Source: Amylostereum areolatum
Taxonomy: Eukaryota; Basidiomycota; Agaricomycetes; Russulales; Stereaceae
Direction of reading: 5' to 3'
Assembly (NCBI GenBank): GCA_012932865.1
Contig: SAXG01000094.1
Location: forward strand, 1-64,000
DNA: 64,000 nt
Position numbers and translations under genes: made by a program. The first letter of the stretch is position 1. Each line of letters starts with the position of its first letter. This document shows, piece after piece, positions 42,490 through 53,345 of the stretch. Under the pieces are notes generated by a model. That model ran no database searches and had not been told where the DNA came from. It worked only from the letters and a program-made list of their open reading frames with translations.

Positions 42490-43491
42490 CCGTGCATCCA
42501 TTTCCCGGCTTTCTTTTCTCCAATAAACACAAATCTTTGGACGTCAGGCGTCGGGACGTGCGGCGCGCTCGCGACCCCCCCTCCCTTGGTGTCTCCCCCC
42601 GTCTTCATTTTTTCTCGGACAAGCACATACACGGCCCTCAAGTCGTTCATCTCTCCCCTCTTTTCTAAACATTTCCAGTGAGATCACAGCTTGGACAGCG
42701 GGACGCGGCGCGTTCATGGTACTCGCCCCCCTCGGGTTCCTCGACTTGCTGGCCTCTCTCTCTATCAAACGAACAATTGCACACGGACATCAAGCTCTGC
42801 ATCGTCTTCTCTAGTGCTCCTTTTATAAATCTTGTTAGTGGGTTCGAGTGGGTTCGTTCTAGGACATCGGGATGCTCGGCGCGCTCGCTCTCCCCGCCCC
42901 CCTTCGCTTTCTTCCCTCCCGGCCTCTTTTTGAATCAAATGAATCCTACATGTACCTCAAAGCTTCCCCCGCCCTCCCCGGTCTCTTGTGCAACACTTTT
43001 TCAGTGCAATCGTCACCAGGACATCAGTACGCTCGGCGCGCTCACGGTCGCCGCCCCCTTGGTTTCTCCCATCCCCGGGCCCCTTTTTCTTGAACAAACA
43101 CTGGCACAAACATATAAACCTCGAGCTCTTCCTCGTCCTCCCCTACCCTCCTTCTCTACACTTTTCCAGTGTGGACATTCCCAGGTTGTCAGGACGCGCG
43201 GCGGGCTCGCAACCCCTGCCCCCTCGTTCTCCCACTCCTGGCATATTTATTATCCAATGAAAACATACATATGGACGTCGTTTCCCTCCTTCTCCCACTA
43301 TTCCTCGCTAATGCTCCAAGGATGATCGTGCCCTGGACATCGGGACGCGTAGCGCACTCTCGGACCCCGCCCCCTCGGCTTCTCCCATTTACAGGCTCTT
43401 TTTCTCGAAGGGGGCACAGGAGTACAGCCCTCAAGTACTCCTTGACTCTCTCCGATTACCTGTTTCAGCACTTGTCCTATGTGATCGTCCC
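42490..43491 (+). repeat. Satellite block 2, left part (about six ~158-bp monomers)
   Basis: Cores of the type ggacatcgggacgcgcggcg occur near 42545, 42692, 42853, 43018, 43178 and 43333. Each is followed by a C-rich segment (ccgccccctcgg), ctttttctc-type pyrimidines, an aaacgaacacat-type block, a gacctcaag block and tttccagtgcgatcgt. The last monomer is interrupted at 43491 by the family A retroelement, with target duplication GTCCC. Confidence 0.85.
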
Positions 43492-43911
43492 TGTCAGAAA
43501 CGCAGTTTATGAGACCGATGAACCGCCTAAGTCGCGACGATGGGAGGAGCGAGAAGAAAATAGATTCGAGAGTGCCGGGGTCTAGGGTAGTGCAACGTGC
43601 GCTACAGTACCGTATGACGAGATGGACAGTCTAGGGAAAAGGGAAGAGAAACACTGTCCTTATATACAAGTGGGAACGATGGTGCGATGCGATGCGATAG
43701 TGGTGCGAGCGGGGGGAACAATAGGAAAGGAGTCATGGGGCGGAGGACGAAGGTCCGGAGCAGTGATGTCATAGATAAGGATGCGGAACCCCGCTCGGAA
43801 GTCTGGGCAATGACATCATTGAAGCATGTGATGCAAGGGAAAGTCATGTGCCGTGACACGTCGCGTGTACGAGGTCTGCAAACGAAGAGAGAAATGGAGC
43901 AATCCGTGACA
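43492..43911 (-). repeat. 3' LTR of family A chromovirus (420 bp)
   Basis: Plus-strand ends TGTCAGAAACGCAG ... CAATCCGTGACA. Pol's last codons (GGVMSRIAPFLSS...) are encoded inside it. Confidence 0.93.
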
Positions 43912-46900
43912 TTACCCCCCCTTTAAGACGTGCTTTCGCCTGGAGCGCGATGTCATCTGCAAGGGTAGATGCGAGAAAATCATCAAAGGAGATGCCAAGG
44001 GAACGCACAGGGCGGGGCGCATTTGGATGGTGTTTGTGGAAGGCATCGATCATGTCGGTGACCTTTGAGAGCGAGGAGCGAGGGAGCCAGGTATTCTCGG
44101 AGTCAGGATAGCCTACCCACTTGACGAGGTATTGTATGCCTTTCTTGTTGCGGGTCGGCTTCGAGTCGATGATGTCTTCAACGTCATATTCTTCTTCGTC
44201 ATCAACGAGGTCAGGCGGCGGTTGTTCATAGTTTGGACCATGTGCCGTTGTCTCCTTGTATGCGGTGAGCAGCGAAGCATGGAAGACTGGGTGGATTCTC
44301 CATGTCTTCGGCAGCTTCAGGCGGTAGTTCACTGGGCTAATGACGTCAACGATCTCGAAGGGTCCAAATCGTTTGGCAGCAAGCTTAGCTTTTGGCCTCG
44401 TCGTCTTCAGGTTTTTGCCTTCGAGCCAGACCTTGTCTCCAATGGCGAACAGTGTCGATTTGCTGATCGTGTCACCATTGTAGTGCTTCATTAAGTCCGA
44501 TGCGAGGGCAAGGCTGGCTTTGATCTCTTGTCGGACTTCTTCAAGTTGACGGAGACGTTCTTCAACTGCAGGGACCTTTGAGGACGGGTTTACGGATGGG
44601 TACATCTTGGGGAGGAAGCCGTAGAGGACTTCAAAGGGAGCCTTTCCGGTAGCTGCATGGGTGCGAGAGTTGTGAGAAAACTCGAAGAAGGGCAACCACT
44701 TCACCCAGTCGTCTTGACGGTAGTTGCAGAATACTCGCAGAAACTGTTCGAGGTTCTGGTTCTCGCGTTCGGTTTGGCCGTCTGTCTGTGGGTGATACGC
44801 TGTGCTGAGGGCGGACTTGATCCCGAGCTTCTCGTTGAGTGTACGCATCACCTGTCCAGCAAATTGGGGTCCACGATCCGAGATGATCTTGTCTGCTAAG
44901 CCGTAGTGTCGGTATACCTTATCGAAGAGAATGTCGGCCGTGCCATCGCTTGTGATCTTCGTTGTACATGGGGTGGTAACCACCATCTTGGTGAGGCGAT
45001 CGACCACGACATTGACGGCGTTATAGCCTTCGCAGTCAGGGAGTTCGACGATGAAGTCGGTGGAGATGACGCCAAATGGTCGATCGGGTACTTCGTTTGG
45101 GATCATGTCGACGTGGGGTCGGCTGCTCTGTGTCTTCGTCGACTGGCAGGTTGCGCATCCTGCTACAAAGTCGCGGACAAAGACAGACATGCCAGGCCAC
45201 CAATATTCACGACTCACAAGCTCGTAAGTCTTGAAGCGACCGGGGTGTCCAGCCAGGGGCGATTCATGGTACATTTTGACAATGTCGCGTCGCAACTCGT
45301 CATCTGCAGGGACATATACCTTTCCTCTAAACAGGACCAGGCCTTCTTCGTAGTTCCACTCTTGAAGGTTCTTGACGAGTGTACGTGGTCCGTTTCGTAA
45401 GATGGCGTCCAGGGCTTGAACGACCTCGATGTCCTTGGTTTTGCAGTCACGGATACGTCGTCGGAGTTCGACATCACCAAGGGAGGTTACTGCTCCTGGC
45501 CTTGTTGCGCGTACTTGGAAGTACTTGGGGTCAAGCAAGACGCGCTCCTTGTTGTCATTTTCAACACCATTCTTGTGATCGGGTCGTCGAGACATTGGAT
45601 CTGGGCGGTGGGAAATTCCTGGTTTATGAACGAGCGAGAAGTCAAATCGAGTGAGGAATAGAGCCCAACGTGCCTGTCGGCGGCTCAGCTTCTGTGCCGT
45701 CTTGAAGTGCTCCAGGTTCTTGTGATCTGTCCAGATTTCGACGGTGTCGGGGGCGCCTTCAAGGTAGTGGCGCCAGGCTTCAAGCGCACGGATGATCGCA
45801 AGCAGCTCCTTGTCGTAGATGTCGTAGTTCCGTTCCGGTTCCGATAGGGCCTTGGACAGATATGCCACTGGATGCCAGTGACCGTCGTCGCCTTTCTGCG
45901 AGAGTATACCTCCAGTAGCAAAGTCCGAGGCATCGACTTCAACGAGGTAAGGCTTCTTTGGGTCAGGCATGACCAAGACGGGGGAGGAAGTAAACGCAGC
46001 TTTCAGTGCGTCAAACGCAGTTTGGCAGTCCGTCGACCAGTCCCATGTGCAGTCCTTATTTGTCAGGTCAAATAGGGGTCGTGCAACCTTGGAGAAGTCT
46101 TTGATGAAACGTCGGTAGAAGTTGCCGAAGCCGAGGAAGGATTGCACATCTTTGACCGTTCGTGGTGTCGGCCAGTCCTGAATACCTGCTACCTTGACGG
46201 GGTCCATAGCGATCTTGTCGTGTGAGATGATTAGTCCGAGGTATTCGACAGAGTCTTGTTCAAAGACGCATTTCTCCGGTTTGAGGAAGAGGTCGTTGTC
46301 TTGCAAACGCTGCAGAACCTGCCGCACTATGGCACGGTGTTCGTCCATGGTGCGAGTGAACACCAAGATGTCGTCCATGTAGATGATGACCTTGCCCGAG
46401 TCGATGAGATCCTTGAACAGTTCATTCATCATTGCCTGAAATGTCGCAGGGGAGTTCATAAGCCCGAAAAACATCACCGTAGGTTCGAAGAGACCGTGAT
46501 TCGTCTTGAACGCAGCCTTCCACTCGTCGCCTTCCTTGATGCGGACGTTGTTGTAGCCCCAGCGAACATCCATCTTGGAGAAGATCTTTGCACCTTTGAG
46601 GCGGTCGACAATTTCAGAGATCAGTGGCAAGGGGTATTCATTCTTGACAGTGCCCTTGTTTAATTCTCGATAGTCCTGTACGGGACGCAGCTTTCCATCC
46701 TTTTTCTTCACAAAGAAGAACGGACTTGCCTGAGGTGACTTCGAAGGGCGGATATAGCCCTTCTTCAGGTGGTTGTCGAGGAAGGTGTCGAGTTCGATCT
46801 GCTCGGAAGGTGAGAGGGGGTAGATCTTGCACGGTTTGGGTTCAAAGCCATCTTTCATGTCGATAGCATGGTCCCATGGCCGTCGGTCAGGAAGTCGCTC

Positions 46901-47934
46901 GGAGGTTTTCTTGTCGAATACAGGCGCAAAGTCGCGGTACGGCGGGGGGACTAAGTCTTCGAAGGTTTGCGGGCGTGCGTTCTCTTTTGAATGCTCTGCA
47001 AGCTCCTGCGCTTTTGTAAAGCCCGCGCGGATGGGTATTGCATCTGGATTAGGACCATCGGTTTCAGGGAGGATTCCGGCGCGGCGTAGTCCATTGATCT
47101 CCCAGTCTCGGAATACCATGGGCCGCTCGTCGTCGTCTTCAGTGAAGAGTCGTGCGGGTAGAGGGGAGCGATGGACCGTGCGGACGCGAACACCTTTGAC
47201 TCTGCGTGCAGGAATAACATAAGTGGGGACTGGGGTCCAGGACACATATGTCGGCTCTGGGAAGGGATCGTCCACGACAAGAGGTGTCCTCGGGGTTTTA
47301 CCTGCTTCAACCTTACGCTGTGATTGGACCGATGATGGTTTCCGTGGCTTGGTTGCGAGGTTCGTCACAGGAGGTTTGGACAGAGTACACGAGGGAGGGC
47401 AGCGGAGCATGTCAACACGGTCTCGTTGCCAGTCTATGGTGGGATTGTGCTCGTCGAGCCAGTCTGTTCCAAGGATCATGTCATGATCGCCGATGTCGGT
47501 GATGAAGAACTCAGCTTCTTCCTCATGGTACGCCTTTGAATCTTGCGAGTATATCCGGATCTGCTGGGTCGTTGTGTCACGTACCCAGCCCATGATGTTC
47601 TCGGTGCCGTCCACATTACGCACGGGGAACGGGTTTTCTAGTTTTCTTGTGGTGAGCTTCTTGCATTCAACGAAGCTTCAGTTCAGGATAATTCCTTCTG
47701 CGCCGCTATCAAGCAGCGCGTCTGCGTCGATTTCTCTTTTGGTAACTCGTCCGATCAGCTTGACTTTGAGCGTGATCGATGGTGTTTGCCTGTTCTTGGT
47801 GACAGTAGACAGATACAAACACGGGGGATACGATTGCTCACAGGTATGCATGGATGATAATACAGCGAAACGATTCGACGATGATACCAAAAGTCCTTTG
47901 CCTCCACCAGACGACGCGACTGGGGGGTGTTTCA
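43844..47934 (-). CDS. Pol of family A chromovirus (PR-RT-RNaseH-IN-chromodomain) with one in-frame TGA
   Basis: The main open part is 47623-43844 (1259 codons). Its upstream part, in the same frame, begins at the -1 site and contains the protease start DALLDSGAEGIIL; a single TGA at 47678-47680 separates them (ILN-stop-SFVECKK). Motifs by residue of the 1259-codon part: protease GDHDMILGTDWL (45-56); RT LRPVQDYREL (312-321), YMDD (415-418); RNase H VDASDFATGG (563-572), DKELL (604-608); integrase zinc motif H786/H793/C823/C826, catalytic D856, D916 and E952 (TERENQNLEQ); GPF near 1087; chromodomain VEDIIDSK...YLVKWVGYPDSENTW (1148-1179). The reading frame passes through the polypurine tract into the 3' LTR and ends in it at 43844. 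If the TGA is read through or absent in sister copies, the enzyme set is complete. Confidence 0.92.
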
Positions 47935-48957
47935 AAAATCCTGCGATTCCAGGATGTCCTTCAACAGCGCTACTGCCTGCTCCTTGCCTTCCGCGTCCAG
48001 ATCCTTCAGCTGGCGAGTGATCGCCGCGATGGTTTTGGATGGGTCGGGAGCTGCTTTCGCAGTGGACGGAGCCGTGTTCGTCGGCAGGGGAGGGGCCTTG
48101 GACCCAGTCTCTACTGCACCCACCCGTCGCGCGCTCGAGTCGCGGTTGGGGCAGTCGCGAGAGACGTGACCGGCTTGTCGACACATGAAGCACTTGCCTT
48201 CGCGCATCATTTTTGCGCGCTCGTCGTCTGTCAGCTTTGCAGGGCGGGTCGAGGTGTTGGTGAAGGCGCCGACTCGGCGCGACGAGGAGTCGTTGGTCGA
48301 ACCGTTCGAGGTGAGCGCGACAGCCCCCTTGGACTGACTGCTCTTCCTCTCCGGGTTCTCTTCGAGCCACTGGTGGTTGATGCGGCGGGCGCGCTCCTTC
48401 CACTCCGCGAGCTTGGTGGGGAACGGGTATGACCGGGCCACCTGCTTGCCGAGGTCACGTTGAAGTCCCTTCTTGAAAAAGTGGATTAGCGCCTCGTCGT
48501 CGTACGCTGACATGGTTGCCAGCATCTCAAACTCGGTGATAAAGTCAGTGACGTCCCGGGTGGTCATTGTGAGCTCGTTGATCTTACGCTGAGCTTCTAT
48601 CTTCGGATCGACGGGCACGAAGTCTTTGCCAAACCTCTCGAAGAGCTCTTTGTAGGAGCTATAGTGGAGTGTTGGGGGCGTGGGGTCGAGGGTGTCGGCG
48701 TCTTCCTTCTCGTCTTCGTCGGCGAAGAGTTCCATGCGGCGATGCGTGGCCCAGGCTTTCGCCGTGTCGTCCTCCATCAGGCTGAGGAGGAGCATCATCT
48801 TGGCGTCATCTGTGGCATAAACATCCTTGTTAACGCGCAGGAACATGCGGAGCTCGAGGGAGAACCGGAGGGTGTCGCGTCTATCGCCTTTGAATGGCTT
48901 TGGCTTGGGGCCGATCTCCCGCTTGGAGACAGCGGGTTTGGATTCGGCGTCGGACAT
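47932..48957 (-). CDS. Gag of family A chromovirus
   Basis: ATG 48957 (MSDAESKPAVSKREIGPKPK), 341 residues. Capsid region: PFKGDRRDTLRFSLELRMFL, DDTAKAWATHRRMELF, YKELFERFGKDFVPVDPKIE, AQRKINELTMTTRDVTDF, ALIHFFKKGLQRDLGKQVAR. Zinc knuckle CFMCRQAGHVSRDC near residue 255. It ends LLKDILESQDF. This ATG is the first ATG I can find on the sense strand after the LTR TATA box. The frame is also open upstream of it (LTPADFLVAKQVEDEVEEVE) back to the TAG at 49549-49551. Confidence 0.9.
   Translation of the reverse strand: MSDAESKPAVSKREIGPKPKPFKGDRRDTLRFSLELRMFLRVNKDVYATDDAKMMLLLSLMEDDTAKAWATHRRMELFADEDEKEDADTLDPTPPTLHYSSYKELFERFGKDFVPVDPKIEAQRKINELTMTTRDVTDFITEFEMLATMSAYDDEALIHFFKKGLQRDLGKQVARSYPFPTKLAEWKERARRINHQWLEENPERKSSQSKGAVALTSNGSTNDSSSRRVGAFTNTSTRPAKLTDDERAKMMREGKCFMCRQAGHVSRDCPNRDSSARRVGAVETGSKAPPLPTNTAPSTAKAAPDPSKTIAAITRQLKDLDAEGKEQAVALLKDILESQDF
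47935..47941 (-). promoter_or_regulatory. -1 frameshift heptamer GGATTTT at the gag stop
   Basis: Gag-frame codons CAG GAT TTT TGA give G GAT TTT directly before the UGA (47932-47934). A -1 slip continues as LKHPPVASSGGG into protease. G GAU UUA is a known retroviral slippery heptamer of this form. Confidence 0.65.
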
Positions 48958-50165
48958 CTTGTCGAAGGGGAGGGGGACGGTGAGGGATTGGGCGAGTTCT
49001 TGATCAAGGCGGCGTAGGGTTTCTCGTCGGCGTTCTTCTACTTCTTCAACTTCGTCCTCAACTTGTTTTGCGACAAGGAAGTCGGCAGGGGTGAGGAATT
49101 GCTGGTTATGATGCCACGACCAGTGATCTTGGACGGGACTGAACGAAGTGGGCTGCCACTCAACTACTGATCGTCCTGGAGTTCCGTTCTTGTTTCGTCT
49201 ATAGGCGTACCACTTCCCAGTTGTGTCGTTGTGGTTGATCCCTTCTGGGACTTCGATTATAGTACGTCGACGGGGTGGGGGCGAGTTGGTCGGAGGGGGG
49301 TTCAGGAAGCGCTGTAGAACGTCCGCAGCGGTGGCAAAATCCGATTCTTCGACGTAGGGTTGTTCGTCGCGGTCGTCAAAGTACCAGTCTCGACGTTGCC
49401 GGTTTGGTTCGTCGTGCAGCCAACGTACGGATTCCTTAGTCTGCTGCGAGGTGAGGATATAGTATTCTTCGGGACAGTAGTCTCGAAAGACGCCTGGGGG
49501 AAGGTTCGGAGTGGGGGGACGAGGGGCTGTGGAGGACGTGATGATGGTCTAGAAGAAGTCCGCCGCGATGGGGCGACGGCCGAGGAGTTTCTTGGTGAGG
49601 TAGCCGGCTTTTACTGCCTGGCGGATCTTATGTTCGCGGTGGTGGCGACGGAGGGTCTTACCCTTGATGGTGGGACGGAGGACTGGTGGCGGGGTGGATT
49701 CGGGGGTCCGGCGGTTAAACTGGGAGACGGAGGTGAAACTGGTTTGGAGGATCGGGTTGGGGGCGTCTTGGATGAGGTATGTGTGGTAGGTGGGGGCGTG
49801 GAGGGTGAATTCAAGGCGTTCGAGATCTACGTTGATGCACGTAGTGATCCGGACGTATAGGGCGAGGACGACAGTACCGTGATCCTTGTGCCACCTCCAC
49901 TCGAAGATGCGGAAGTTGAGGCCGTGCGCGGTCCAGGGATCTTTCTTGCAGAGGTTCTGTACGGGGACGAGGCAGTTGACGGTGACGGCGTCGGACCAAG
50001 GGTAGGGGAGTGGTGCGTCGTCGCGGGGGGTGATCGGCTTTCCGTTGAACGGGAGGAAAACCGGTGCGTTCGGGAGGTCCGTGGTGGGAGTTTTTAACGT
50101 CGTAGAGACGGCAGAGGTAGATGGAGAGAGGGGTGCGAGGTAGGCGTAGGGGTAGACTGTCCAGG
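48958..50165 (-). CDS. AUG-less leader ORF0 of family A, in frame with gag across one TAG
   Basis: Minus strand, same frame as gag. From the 5' LTR to TAG 49549-49551 it encodes the ORF0 blocks VFLPFNGKPITPRDD, KKDPWTAHGLNFRIFEWRW, LEFTLHAPTYHTYL, KTLRRHHREHKIRQ and RRPIAADFF. After the TAG it continues TIITSSTAP, VFRDYCPEEYYILTSQQTKE, DWYFDDRDEQPYVEESDFAT, EGINHNDTTGKWYAYRRNKN and LTPADFLVAKQ into gag's ATG. It contains no Met codon, and I see no ATG in any frame of the sense strand from about 50330 down to 48957. The TAG is also present in the truncated copy at 26337-26339. Function unknown; an N-terminally extended Gag from a non-AUG start is one possibility. Confidence 0.6.
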
Positions 50166-50567
50166 TGTCAGAAACACAGTTTATGAGACCGATGAACCGC
50201 CTAAGTCGCGACGATGGGAGGAGCGAGAAGAAAATAGATTCGAGAGTGCCGGGGTCTAGGGTAGTGCAACGTGCGCTACAGTACCGTATGACGAGATGGA
50301 CAGTCTAGGGAAAAGGGAAGAGAAACACTGTCCTTATATACAAGTGGGAACGATGGTGCGATGCGATGCGATAGTGGTGCGAGCGGGGGGAACAATAGGA
50401 AAGGAGTCATGGGGCGGAGGACGAAGGTCCGGAGCAGTGATGTCATAGATAAGGATGCGGAACCCCGCTCGGAAGTCCGGGCAATGACGTCATTGAAGCA
50501 TGTGATGCAAGGGAAAGTCATGTGCCGTGACACGTCGCGTGTACAAGGTCTGCAAACGAAGAGAGAA
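50166..50567 (-). repeat. 5' LTR of family A chromovirus (main part; last 18 bp at 53328-53345)
   Basis: 402 bp here plus 18 bp beyond the nested element restore a 420-bp LTR. The break carries the 5-bp duplication GAGAA (50563-50567 and 53323-53327). Confidence 0.93.
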
Positions 50568-51029
50568 TGTCAGCAACGGTCTACCCGCGGTGCAGGTTCA
50601 GGACGTCGCGACGAGGTACAAGGCGAGGAGAGACGAGGATAGGATCGAGGGGGGCGAGTGATAAACGAAGGTGTGGACCTTCCCCTGCAGTACTTAGGGA
50701 GGATCCCCCAGGTAGCCGGAGAATAGAAAAGGTCGAGATGACCCCTCCTCATAGATTGGTGAGCCCTTATATACATGAGGATAAGGACCCAAACGAAGAC
50801 AAACAAAGCCGGAGTAGGAGTGGGTCAGGACGGACTACGAAGTGGGTACCAACACGAGGCGAGGTAAGTATGACTCCATGGTCTAGATCATGACCGAGGA
50901 AGCCGAGAAGTCCGGTATTCCCGAGGGGCCGGACGCGAGGCGAAGCCGATGCGAAGTCCGATGCGAGGTCCGATGGTAAACTATGGTAAAGTAAGGTCCG
51001 ATGTATATATTTAGGAGGCGTTCATGACA
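50568..51029 (-). repeat. 3' LTR of the non-coding element (462 bp)
   Basis: Plus-strand ends TGTCAGCAACGGTC ... GCGTTCATGACA. TATA on the minus strand (TATATAAGGG) is near 50765-50775. Confidence 0.93.
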
Positions 51030-52860
51030 TTACCCCCAATTCACATTCATTGTCCTCAATGACCAGCCAAAAAACATGAACGAAGTAAGGCCGGTTCCAA
51101 AAACCGAAAAAAATGGGACATTTTTACCTAAAGGGTCTGGCGCTGGTATCGTGTCGCCTCGACGCTCGGCTGCGCTCTCGCTTTGGGCGAGGCTCTCTTC
51201 AGCACTTCGTCGGGGCTCGCTAGCCTACGATCGCCCTGCGACCCTTTACCCTTCCGAGGGTATCCCGAATACCGTGCGAGCTCTCTCCAAGAGCTCGCTC
51301 CACTTACTACCTCTAGTACCTTCGACCAAAAACGACTTTGCGAAACTAGGTAGTTTTGGTAGCAAAGTCGCGCGACAGAAGCGAACGAAGTGAGCGTACA
51401 GAGCATGTAAGCGGCCGTCCGAAAAAAATTGCCCGAAGGCGAAACCGATGCGAAGAATGGCCAATTTAAGGCCGAAAACGATGCGAAGAATAGCCAATCC
51501 GTCGGCTAGCGCTCCTCGTCTCAAGGATGCAGAGTGGCCAATACGTCGGCCAGCGCTTGAACGATGATCAATATGCTTTTCAAAGCGAAGCGAACGCGGA
51601 GCGGCCTGAGTTTAATGTCTTCGGCGCGGACAGGAACGGTGTGGCCTTTCGGCCCGAGCGATGAACGATGACTTCTAACGAGGGAGGCGAAGCGGAACCA
51701 ATAAAACGACTACGAGGCGGTGCGATGGTGTAAAATTTCTTGGCCAATACTTTTTGATCCATGGGTTGCTTCCACTTTAGGCCTAAGATGCGAGGATACC
51801 GAGGCGGTGCTTGTGATGTAATCTTTAGTTTATTTCTAGAGCCAGCCTGCTCAGGGTCATCACGGACCCGATGGACGATCGATGCGAGGCGGTGCGAGGA
51901 ATCCGGGGCGCGCGTGCTTATATGGATTGTTCAGAGATGTTTCGCTTTCTAGAGGATGTTCGCGTTACCCGAGTAACTCTCAGGAATACGTACTACCTCA
52001 TGGTGCGCGCATGCTCATGTGAAACCGTCAAAGACGTTTCGCTTTCTTCTTCCGGTGCGGTGCGATGCGACGATTCCATGCCTTCTAGCATGGGGAGGCG
52101 AAGGGGAACCAGGGGGACGAGGACCAGAGCTTTTGTTAAGCCGTTTCCGAGGAACGGAACTGGCCCGTATCGCGACAAAACTAGACAATGGTGGATAAGT
52201 TTAAAACATTCCAGACCCGCTATGCGTGGTCTGGCCCGGTGGCGGTCGTTCCAGGACCTGAACGTCGTAGTTTTCGGTCATTGCGGACCCTTGCTTTTCT
52301 ATGCGAAGCGAACGCAGGTAATCTTTGATAACGGAGGTAGCTCTCCGACCCGATGATTGCGATTCAGGTGACCATTTCGTCGGTCAGCGCTCCTATGAAA
52401 GGATCCGGTGATGGCCTAACCCCGAAGGGCAGTGATCTCCATTCCAGCGGTGCGTCGGTGATACGGCGACTACCATAAGTTTATCGTCCTTGGCGTGGAC
52501 GCGGGATAGTTTAACGTCATCTCGGACGTGACGATGCGAAGCGAAGTACAGTAGTCCGAGGCGAAGCGTTCGGCAGTTGACCAATCCCCGAAGGGAAAGG
52601 CATCAAGGCCCAGGCGCTGGGAATTACCAGCTAACCTGTTATAGACCCCTACAGCGCAGGCATAAGGCCACAGTGCTGCAACAGTTCCGATTAAGGCATT
52701 AGGGCATAGGGCCCGTGCCAACTCGATGTACAGTGCGAGAGTTCGACTTAGATCCGAGGGTGACCAGTACGTCGGTCGGCGCTCCCCAAAGGGATATGGC
52801 AATGCAAACGTAAAGTACGACGAAGCGACACGGTGAACGATGATGAGGATCTCGACCTTA
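51030..52860 (-). other. Non-coding internal region of the nested element, with dispersed short motifs
   Basis: No protein similarity on either strand. A motif of the type ccaatacgtcggccagcgct occurs four times in one orientation, near 51494, 51537, 52371 and 52763 (cgtcgg plus ctagcgctcct, ccagcgcttga, tcagcgctcct, tcggcgctccc). Other recurring words are gatgcgaagaa, cgaagcgaacg, ccccgaaggg and ttcgctttct. Such repeated words in a non-coding retroelement may be RNA packaging or structural elements, which is inference. Confidence 0.6.
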
Positions 52861-53322
52861 TGTCAGCAACGGTCTACCCGCGGTGCAGGTTCAGGACGTC
52901 GCGACGAGGTACAAGGCGAGGAGAGACGAGGATAGGATCGAGGGGGGCGAGTGATAAACGAAGGTGTGGACCTTCCCCTGCAGTACTTAGGGAGGATCCC
53001 CCAGGTAGCCGGAGAATAGAAAAGGTCGAGATGACCCCTCCTCATAGATTGGTGAGCCCTTATATACATGAGGATAAGGACCCAAACGAAGACAAACAAA
53101 GCCGGAGTAGGAGTGGGTCAGGACGGACTACGAAGTGGGTACCAACACGAGGCGAGGTAAGTATGACTCCATGGTCTAGATCATGACCGAGGAAGCCGAG
53201 AAGTCCGGTATTCCCGAGGGGCCGGACGCGAGGCGAAGCCGATGCGAAGTCCGATGCGAGGTCCGATGGTAAACTATGGTAAAGTAAGGTCCAATGTATA
53301 TATTTAGGAGGCGTTCATGACA
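52861..53322 (-). repeat. 5' LTR of the non-coding element (462 bp)
   Basis: Near-identical to 50568-51029. It is followed by the second GAGAA and the last 18 bp of the host LTR. Confidence 0.93.
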
Positions 53323-53345
53323 GAGAAATGGAGCAATCCGTGACA

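Larger units (their letters stand above)
50568..53322 (-). mobile_element. Non-coding LTR retroelement nested in an LTR (LARD/TRIM-like)
   Basis: LTRs 50568-51029 and 52861-53322 (462 bp each) differ at one base in my reading (ggtccg versus ggtcca near the right edge). Target duplication is GAGAA. TATA box orientation, PBS region (TAAGGTCGAGATCC next to the right LTR) and polypurine tract (TTGGGGGTAA next to the left LTR) place it on the minus strand. The 1831-bp inside has no gag or pol similarity. Its LTR ends (TGTCATGAACG ... CGTTGCTGACA) and PBS region resemble family B (TAAGCTCGAGATC), so family B-like proteins may mobilise it. The almost identical LTRs show a recent insertion. Confidence 0.9.
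43492..53345 (-). mobile_element. Ty3/Gypsy chromovirus, family A, near-intact, with a nested element in its 5' LTR
   Basis: LTRs: 43492-43911 (3') and 50166-50567 plus 53328-53345 (5', split by the nested element at 50568-53322). Target-site duplication GTCCC is at 43487-43491 and 53346-53350. Removing the nested element gives LTRs of 420 and 420 bp. Minus-strand order: 5' LTR, PBS (CCTGGACAGTCTACC), AUG-less ORF0, gag, -1 site, PR-RT-RNaseH-IN-chromodomain, polypurine tract AAAGGGGGGG, 3' LTR. Only one lesion is seen in the coding part, a TGA in the protease. Few LTR differences are visible (gaaacgcag/gaaacacag, tctggg/tccggg, gacatca/gacgtca, tacgag/tacaag, apart from the nested insertion), so the copy is fairly young. 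Confidence 0.93.
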
